From Paraktedonobacter sp964250225 (GTDB lineage Bacteria; Chloroflexota; Ktedonobacteria; Ktedonobacterales; Ktedonobacteraceae), in the NCBI GenBank assembly GCA_964250225.1, contig CAXUEY010000184.1:1-11332 (forward strand): 11,332 nt of DNA, written 5' to 3'. How positions within the stretch are numbered: position 1 is the stretch's first letter; every line of letters begins with the position of its first letter. A program made the position numbers and the translations under genes. Shown piece after piece: positions 6,810-11,332 of the stretch. Under the pieces are notes generated by a model, which saw nothing but the letters and a program-made list of their open reading frames with translations, did no database searches and was not told the DNA's origin.

Positions 6810-9800
6810 ATGGAACAACTCGCGCAACTAAGTATTACACAGACTGAGACTGCTTATCGTTTTCGTCTGGACCTTCCCGATGATGGGCACGCGCAGATGG
6901 TGTCCGGGCCACTGGTGCTGGAATATAGCACTGAGATGGCGCCCGAAATGAACGAACGGCTGCGGCGTTTGCTCCATACTACAGCGCAGCAGATGCAGCA
7001 GGCCACGAACCCCCGAGCCCAGAGACGGGGCGGCGCGAGCGACGCGCTACTGGCTCTGGGCCGCTATTTATTTGAGGCGCTCTTGCCCCCGGCTCTGCAA
7101 GAAGCGGTGCGCCAGTTGGATGCCCAGCTGGTGCTCCAGAGCAATACGCCTGAGATCCCCTGGGAGTTGCTCTATGACAATAAAGCAGTGCCAGGGCGTT
7201 TCCTCTGCCAGTATGTCAGCCTGGCGCGGCAGGCTACGGCGAGCCGCGGGGTGCATCGCTTTGCCAACGAACGGGGCGGCGATCCCTCACTGGTCCATAA
7301 GACGCGCAAGCTGGGCAGGCGCGATGGGCAGGGGCTGAATGTGCTCTTCCTGGTCAATCCCACCGGCGAACGGCCCGCGGCTGAAGAAGAGGTCGCGACA
7401 CTGTGTACAACCCTGCCGGAGTCGATTGCGCGCAACATTCTCTACCGTCAACAGGCTAACCAGCTGGAGATGCGCATGCGCATGAGCACCGAGCAGCCGC
7501 AGGTAATCCACTACGCCGGGCCGGTACCACAGATGGGTTCAATGGGGAGCACAATCCTGACCCTGGCGGGCAGTTCGCGGCTAGATGGCAGCGCGGCCAC
7601 ACAGTTATTTCAAACGCTGCCTCGCCGCCCACTGATCTTCTTGAGCTACTACGATGCCACGCAGATGGGCACGCTGACGCCCGAAGAAGCAGAAAACCTG
7701 GCGGCCTCACTGATCGCGTCAGGCGCAGGCGCAGTGGTAGCGATGCGCTGGCCAGTTGACCCCCAACGCGCGCGCGAGTTTGCGATGGCTTTCTACCAGG
7801 AGATTGCAGACGGTGTGGCCCCTGGCGAGGCGATGCGCCGGGCGCGTGTGATTATCGCTCAGCGGCGCCTGGAGGATGTGGCGTGGGCCGCCTATGTACT
7901 GTATGGCGACCCTAGTGTGCCCCTGACCACCGGTGGTGGCGGCACGCGTGACCGTTCCCTTGACCTGCCCTTTGAGGCTTTCGATGATGAGCATATGCTG
8001 CAACCCATGTTCCCCAGTTCAAATACGCTGGATCGGCGTTTCATGCATGAGGTGCTGGGCATGGCGATGCAGGAAGCGCGGCGCATGCGCAAAGATTACC
8101 TGGGCACGCCGCACCTGTTTATCGCGCTGACCAAGCTGGATGGCGGCTGTACGCAAGATGCCCTGCGCACGTTGAGCTTCTCACCCAAGCAGGTGCGCGA
8201 TGTGATCCGCCTAGCCCTCGGTTCCGGCAAAGCGACCAGCGATACACCGGTGCTGCCCACGCGTCGCTGTAAAGAGATTTTGACAAACGCCGAACGCAAC
8301 GCCTTGAAGTCTGGCTCGATGGTGGTGGATGAGCGCGCGCTGGCTCAGGCGGTGGTGGGAGAACGCGATGGCGTGACCTATGAGCTACTGACTAAGATGG
8401 GCATCAATCCAACCCAATTAATCGAACTGCTGCTCTCAAGCGGTGCGCGCGCGCTGCTGGAGCTGGTCCCCTCGGTCAGCGCGAATTCGCCAGCGGGTCA
8501 GGTTGACCTACCGCCGGGCATCAGTCCTGAGATGGGCATGGGCCTGGGTCCGAAAGGTGGAAATTCAGTACTGGACCGCCTGGGACGAGATTTGACGCGT
8601 CAGGCCAGTATGCGCCAGTTGCCCCCGTTGATTGGACGCGAGAAAGAGATGCGCCTGCTGATCCAGACCCTGATGCTCAAGGATCGTAATAATCCAATTC
8701 TGATCGGCGATTCCGGCGTGGGCAAAACAACGATTGTGGCAGGGCTGGCCCAACGTATTGTGGATGGCAAAGTTCCCTCCGAGCTGCGCGGCAAACGCCT
8801 GATCGAACTCTCCGCCAGTTCGCTGGTAGCCGGCACTAAGTACCGCGGTGAGTTTGAGGAACGTCTGCTAAAGGTGCTGGAGGAGGCCGAGGGCGGCGGA
8901 GATATTATTCTGTTTATCGATGAGATGCACCTCTTGATCGGCACCGGGCGCGCGGCTGATGGTAGCATCGACGCGGCTGGCATTCTCAAACCCGCTCTGG
9001 CCGGAGGACGCTTGCGTTGTATCGGCGCGACCACCCCGCAGGAGTACCGCACCATTGAGAAGGATGCGGCGATGGAGCGACGTCTGCGGCCCATCCAGAT
9101 TGAAGAGCCATCTATCGACGAGGCGCTGGCTATCCTCACCGGTATGCGCGAACTGTACGAACAGCACCACCGCGTCAGTATTCTCAAAGAAACCTTGCAG
9201 GCCGCCGTCCAGCTCTCGGTTCAATACCTACCCAACCTGCGTCTGCCCGATAAGGCCTGTGGAGTGCTCGATGAGGCCTGTTCACAGGCACGCGTCTTTT
9301 CGGCGGAAGATAGGGCCGAGGCGCTGGTGGACGAATCCGATGCCGGAGATCTGGATATGGAGGAGCAGCCGACCATCACGCCCGCGCTGATCGCTGAGGT
9401 CATCTCACATCGCACCGGCATTCCCGTGCGCGCTCCTGGTCGCGAGGAACGGGATCGTTTGCTCAATCTGGAGGCGCTGCTCAAACGGCGCGTGATTGGA
9501 CAGAACGAGGCGATTGGCCGCGTGACCCAGGCCATCCAGGTGGCACGCGCCGGTCTGAAGCCGCGCAACCGTCCGTCGGGTGTATTTCTTTTCCTGGGAC
9601 CAACCGGCGTGGGCAAGACCGAACTGGCGCGCGCGCTGGCGGCAGAGGTCTTTGGGTCCGACGAGCATCTGATTCGCGTGGACATGTCAGAGTACATGGA
9701 GAAGCACGCCGTCTCGCGCATGATCGGGGCGCCTCCCGGCTACATCGGGCACGACCAGGAGGGGCAGCTGACCGGCAAACTGCGTCGCCGTCCACACTGC

Positions 9801-10466
9801 GTTGTTTTATTGGATGAGGTCGAGAAGGCCCATCCAGAGGTCTTCGATCTCTTCTTACAGGTCTTTGACGCCGGACGCCTGACCGACTCGCAGGGGCATG
9901 TGGTAGACGCGCAGCACGCCATCTGGATCATGACCTCAAACGTCGGTACCGATATGCTGGGCCGTTCGGTGCCGCATGGCTTTCGCTCCAACACCAGGTC
10001 CAGCGCCGAAGAGATGCAGCGAGATCGACTCTTAGAGCGGCTGCGTGAAACCTTCAGACCAGAGTTCCTCAACCGTATCGACGAAGTGGTCATTTTCCGC
10101 CCGTTGAACTCCGACCAGGCCCGCGCCATTACGCGCTTGCAAATGAACGAGCTGGCCACGCGCCTGCTGGAACAAGGGCTGGTCTTACAGGCCGATGAGA
10201 GCGCGATTGAACTGCTCTGTACTGAAGGATTCAGTGCCACGCAGGGCGCGCGTCCTTTACGCCGCGTAATCGAAAAATTGCTCACCGTCCCGCTTAGCCT
10301 GCGTATCCTGCTGGCTAACATCCCCGAACGCGGCGAAGTGCATGTCAGTGCCGCCGAGGGCAAGCTGGCCATCGATATCCGCGACCTGGACATCTCCATC
10401 CCCAGAACACCCATCCGGGAAGAGGATGAAGAAGAGCAGGAGCACGCCGAGATTGACGCATTCTAA
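6810..10466 (+). CDS. CHAT domain fused to a Clp/Hsp100 AAA+ unfoldase
   Basis: 1218 residues. Residues 1-372 match a CHAT (caspase-like, C14-related) module: IPWELLYD (116-123), a glycine-flanked strand with His234 (VIHYAG), strand LIFLS (275-279), an end GDPSVPL (366-372). The usual Cys in LSAC-type motifs is Tyr281, so proteolysis by this domain is unlikely. Residues about 405-547 hold two Clp_N-like helical repeats (DYLGTPHLFIALTKL). D1 (about 595-825): Walker A GDSGVGKT (633-640), pore loop KYRG, Walker B with Asp704-Glu705, arginine-rich MERRLRP. D2 (about 885-1190): Walker A GPTGVGKT (930-937), GYIG pore loop, Walker B Asp1002-Glu1003, sensor MTSNVG, FRPEFLNRIDE, sensor-2 GARPLRR. It should form an ATP-driven hexamer that unfolds protein substrates in the cytosol. 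No coiled-coil M domain. The tail (1204 onward) is very acidic. Start ATG 6810; the ribosome binding site is loosely spaced. Confidence 0.93.
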   Translation: MEQLAQLSITQTETAYRFRLDLPDDGHAQMVSGPLVLEYSTEMAPEMNERLRRLLHTTAQQMQQATNPRAQRRGGASDALLALGRYLFEALLPPALQEAVRQLDAQLVLQSNTPEIPWELLYDNKAVPGRFLCQYVSLARQATASRGVHRFANERGGDPSLVHKTRKLGRRDGQGLNVLFLVNPTGERPAAEEEVATLCTTLPESIARNILYRQQANQLEMRMRMSTEQPQVIHYAGPVPQMGSMGSTILTLAGSSRLDGSAATQLFQTLPRRPLIFLSYYDATQMGTLTPEEAENLAASLIASGAGAVVAMRWPVDPQRAREFAMAFYQEIADGVAPGEAMRRARVIIAQRRLEDVAWAAYVLYGDPSVPLTTGGGGTRDRSLDLPFEAFDDEHMLQPMFPSSNTLDRRFMHEVLGMAMQEARRMRKDYLGTPHLFIALTKLDGGCTQDALRTLSFSPKQVRDVIRLALGSGKATSDTPVLPTRRCKEILTNAERNALKSGSMVVDERALAQAVVGERDGVTYELLTKMGINPTQLIELLLSSGARALLELVPSVSANSPAGQVDLPPGISPEMGMGLGPKGGNSVLDRLGRDLTRQASMRQLPPLIGREKEMRLLIQTLMLKDRNNPILIGDSGVGKTTIVAGLAQRIVDGKVPSELRGKRLIELSASSLVAGTKYRGEFEERLLKVLEEAEGGGDIILFIDEMHLLIGTGRAADGSIDAAGILKPALAGGRLRCIGATTPQEYRTIEKDAAMERRLRPIQIEEPSIDEALAILTGMRELYEQHHRVSILKETLQAAVQLSVQYLPNLRLPDKACGVLDEACSQARVFSAEDRAEALVDESDAGDLDMEEQPTITPALIAEVISHRTGIPVRAPGREERDRLLNLEALLKRRVIGQNEAIGRVTQAIQVARAGLKPRNRPSGVFLFLGPTGVGKTELARALAAEVFGSDEHLIRVDMSEYMEKHAVSRMIGAPPGYIGHDQEGQLTGKLRRRPHCVVLLDEVEKAHPEVFDLFLQVFDAGRLTDSQGHVVDAQHAIWIMTSNVGTDMLGRSVPHGFRSNTRSSAEEMQRDRLLERLRETFRPEFLNRIDEVVIFRPLNSDQARAITRLQMNELATRLLEQGLVLQADESAIELLCTEGFSATQGARPLRRVIEKLLTVPLSLRILLANIPERGEVHVSAAEGKLAIDIRDLDISIPRTPIREEDEEEQEHAEIDAF

Positions 10467-10500
10467 ACGTATAGTCAGCAGTACGCTCAACAGGAGAGAT

Positions 10501-10665
10501 ATGCAGGTCAGAGACGTATCTTGCACAGAAGAAGACGGCGCCAGCCCCCAAGAAGGGTTGGCGCCGTCTGGTGGAAAGGAGGCCACGACACAGGGTGAAA
10601 TAGTCGCTCTCGTAGCCAACTACGCCGCCGCGGGCGTTGCAGTGATGAGCAGTGATCGGAGCTGA
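10501..10665 (+). CDS. Possible 54-residue protein downstream of CHAT-Clp
   Basis: An ATG at 10501 follows AGGAGAG (10492-10498) by a short gap, close to the spacing used by the second baseplate-J-like gene. The frame ends at TGA 10663-10665, 34 bases downstream of the CHAT-Clp stop, so it could be cotranscribed. The N-terminal half is acidic and Gly/Pro-rich (CTEEDGASPQEG). The C-terminal half is more hydrophobic (EIVALVANYAAAGVAVM), amphipathic rather than a full membrane helix. I recognise no family. Against it, a strong hairpin at 10533-10569 lies inside the frame and might instead be a transcription stop, in which case the ORF would be accidental. Confidence 0.35.
   Translation: MQVRDVSCTEEDGASPQEGLAPSGGKEATTQGEIVALVANYAAAGVAVMSSDRS
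10533..10569 (+). terminator. 15-bp hairpin, possible stop signal after CHAT-Clp
   Basis: AGACGGCGCCA (10533-10543) is perfectly complementary to TGGCGCCGTCT (10559-10569). The stem extends inward by one G:U and three G:C pairs around the seven-base loop CCAAGAA, for 15 pairs in all. It is the strongest hairpin I found. No T-tract follows (GGTGGAAAGG), so it is not a classical intrinsic terminator. It could act as an mRNA 3' stabiliser or belong to the small ORF that spans it. Confidence 0.4.
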
Positions 10666-11083
10666 TCTGGAGCAAAGCCACGCTAGAGCCGACCCGGAGT
10701 CGGTATCCGCGCGCGATACGACTGCAACGGACATCGGGATCGCGGCAGCGCTCAACAGACGAGAGTTGGCACCCCCAACGACCACCACTCACCACTACTT
10801 ATACTATACACTCCTCCGCTTTATTCAGCCTTATCTCTGGCTTCTCTCCTACCTTATGCAGAGACGTGAGAATGGCTTCTGCCGTGCAATGGCTTCGCAA
10901 TGGCGTTTAGCAGGCAGACAGGCAGGTGTAACAAAAAATGGCTTCTCCGTTTCCAGGCAGAATAGGCGCAGGCGAACGCCGGTCTTCTCTAGGATGGACA
11001 TATGTCTTACATAAGACAAATTTCTCTAGTTGAGGTCAAGGCCAGTGTGTTAGCAGAGGCAACCATTCCCGTACGAGCCTTTG
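10666..11083. other. Gene-poor stretch with hairpins, short repeats and a palindrome
   Basis: No convincing coding frame is present on either strand. Candidate frames lack ribosome binding sites and recognisable domains. Small hairpins are CCGAC/GTCGG (10689-10703), GTATC/GATAC (10703-10719) and GTTGG/CCAAC (10765-10779). AATGGCTTC occurs three times (10871-10879, 10888-10896, 10937-10945). TTCTCTAG occurs twice (10985-10992, 11022-11029), flanking the palindrome at 11003-11018. It looks like a regulatory or decayed spacer. Confidence 0.5.
11003..11018. promoter_or_regulatory. Perfect 7-2-7 palindrome, operator-like
   Basis: TGTCTTA-CA-TAAGACA is a perfect inverted repeat with a two-base centre, the size typical of sites bound by dimeric helix-turn-helix repressors. 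It lies about 66 bases upstream of the extended -10 element of the small zinc-finger gene. No regulator gene is adjacent, so the binding protein is unknown. Confidence 0.4.
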
Positions 11084-11092
11084 TGATATGAT
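11084..11092 (+). promoter_or_regulatory. Extended -10 promoter of the small zinc-finger gene
   Basis: TGaTATGAT at 11084-11092 matches the extended -10 form (TG, one base, then 5 of 6 of TATAAT). No good -35 lies 16-18 bases upstream, which is normal for extended -10 promoters. Transcription would start near 11099, at the edge of the 10-base palindrome TCGATATCGA (11101-11110), about 25 bases before the ATG. Confidence 0.45.
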
Positions 11093-11123
11093 AAGGGGAG
11101 TCGATATCGAGGAGGTTTTTTCC

Positions 11124-11300
11124 ATGAAGGCCGTGAAGACCCATGTTGGGCGTTGCGATCAATGTGGCGCGCCAGCCGCATACGCGAAACCGCTGGCGGG
11201 TGGGCGCACATTTCGCTTCTGCGAGCAGCACGTTCCCCTACCATTTAAGAAGGAAGCTGAAACCGCCGAAGCAGCGAATAGCAGCAAAGAGAAGAAATAA
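11124..11300 (+). CDS. Small zinc-finger-like protein (58 residues)
   Basis: The ATG at 11124 is preceded by AGGAGG (11110-11115) at an ideal eight-base distance, which decides this start over the in-frame ATG at 11088, which overlaps the promoter's -10. The protein has a CxxC (Cys11, Cys14, in RCDQCGAPA) and a CxxH (Cys33, His36, in FCEQH) 18 residues apart, a likely zinc site of the treble-clef or ribbon kind. The middle (AYAKPLAGGRTFRF) is like the beta-hairpin between two zinc knuckles, and the last 17 residues are a charged Lys/Glu tail. I cannot name the family; a short zinc-binding regulator or adaptor is plausible. It has its own promoter and strong ribosome binding site, so it is likely well expressed. 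It ends 32 bases before the window edge. Confidence 0.75.
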   Translation: MKAVKTHVGRCDQCGAPAAYAKPLAGGRTFRFCEQHVPLPFKKEAETAEAANSSKEKK

Positions 11301-11332
11301 GGCATAGTTACATATTGTGCGCGAAAAATGAA

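Noticed and set aside
8600..9187. 195-codon minus-strand frame
   Set aside because: Antisense shadow of the D1 AAA+ domain; Ser/Arg-rich composition typical of shadows in GC-rich genes.
9740..10414. 224-codon minus-strand frame
   Set aside because: Antisense shadow of the D2 AAA+ domain, same composition argument.
10345..10788. 147-codon minus-strand frame
   Set aside because: Overlaps the end of the CHAT-Clp gene antisense; no start signal or domain.
10871..10946. Three AATGGCTTC copies considered as a CRISPR or iteron array
   Set aside because: Units are only nine bases, spacing is irregular (17 and 49 bases between starts), and no cas or replication gene is near.
10652..11014. 120-codon plus-strand frame with GTG start
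   Set aside because: No ribosome binding site, overlaps the 54-residue frame, and composition does not look coding.

Overview
The window reads like a piece of a Chloroflexota genome, most likely from the Ktedonobacteria. The call rests on style: fairly high GC, a Hanks-type kinase joined to an outside sensor, zinc-ribbon proteins with long Pro/Gln-rich linkers, and tandem membrane-anchored baseplate-J-like proteins. No rRNA, tRNA, CRISPR array, transposase or integrase is visible, so the taxonomy is an inference.

Layout. Positions 1-3032 hold two tandem, paralogous, membrane-anchored proteins on the plus strand. The first is cut by the left edge and begins in an octanucleotide tandem repeat. 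The 277-base gap between them can fold into a nested set of stems. Positions 3179-3907 encode a zinc-ribbon protein with a Pro/Gln linker and an unrecognised C-terminal domain, behind a good sigma70-like promoter. Convergent to it, on the minus strand (3937-6450), is a receptor-like Ser/Thr kinase: cytosolic kinase domain, one membrane helix and a six-bladed Kelch-type propeller outside. A 359-base divergent intergenic region carries promoters in both directions.

The centre of interest is the plus-strand gene at 6810-10466. It encodes one 1218-residue chain that joins a CHAT (caspase-like) domain to a complete Clp/Hsp100 unfoldase: Clp_N repeats and two AAA+ rings. The AAA+ motifs are intact, but the CHAT catalytic Cys position holds a Tyr and no cysteine lies nearby. 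The best reading is that a dead protease fold serves as a recognition or regulatory module on an unfoldase. The D1-D2 junction lacks the coiled-coil M domain. The D2 loop carries His-Gly-Phe where ClpC-type proteins carry their ClpP-docking tripeptide.

Downstream are a possible 54-residue ORF containing a 15-bp hairpin, about 460 bases without a convincing gene (hairpins, short repeats and a 7-2-7 palindrome), and a 58-residue zinc-finger-like protein with an extended -10 promoter and a strong ribosome binding site.

How the genes may work together: the kinase could sense an outside ligand with its propeller and signal inward, and it shares a divergent control region with the CHAT-Clp gene. 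A functional link between the two is inference only. Nothing in the sequence ties the baseplate-J-like pair to the others.
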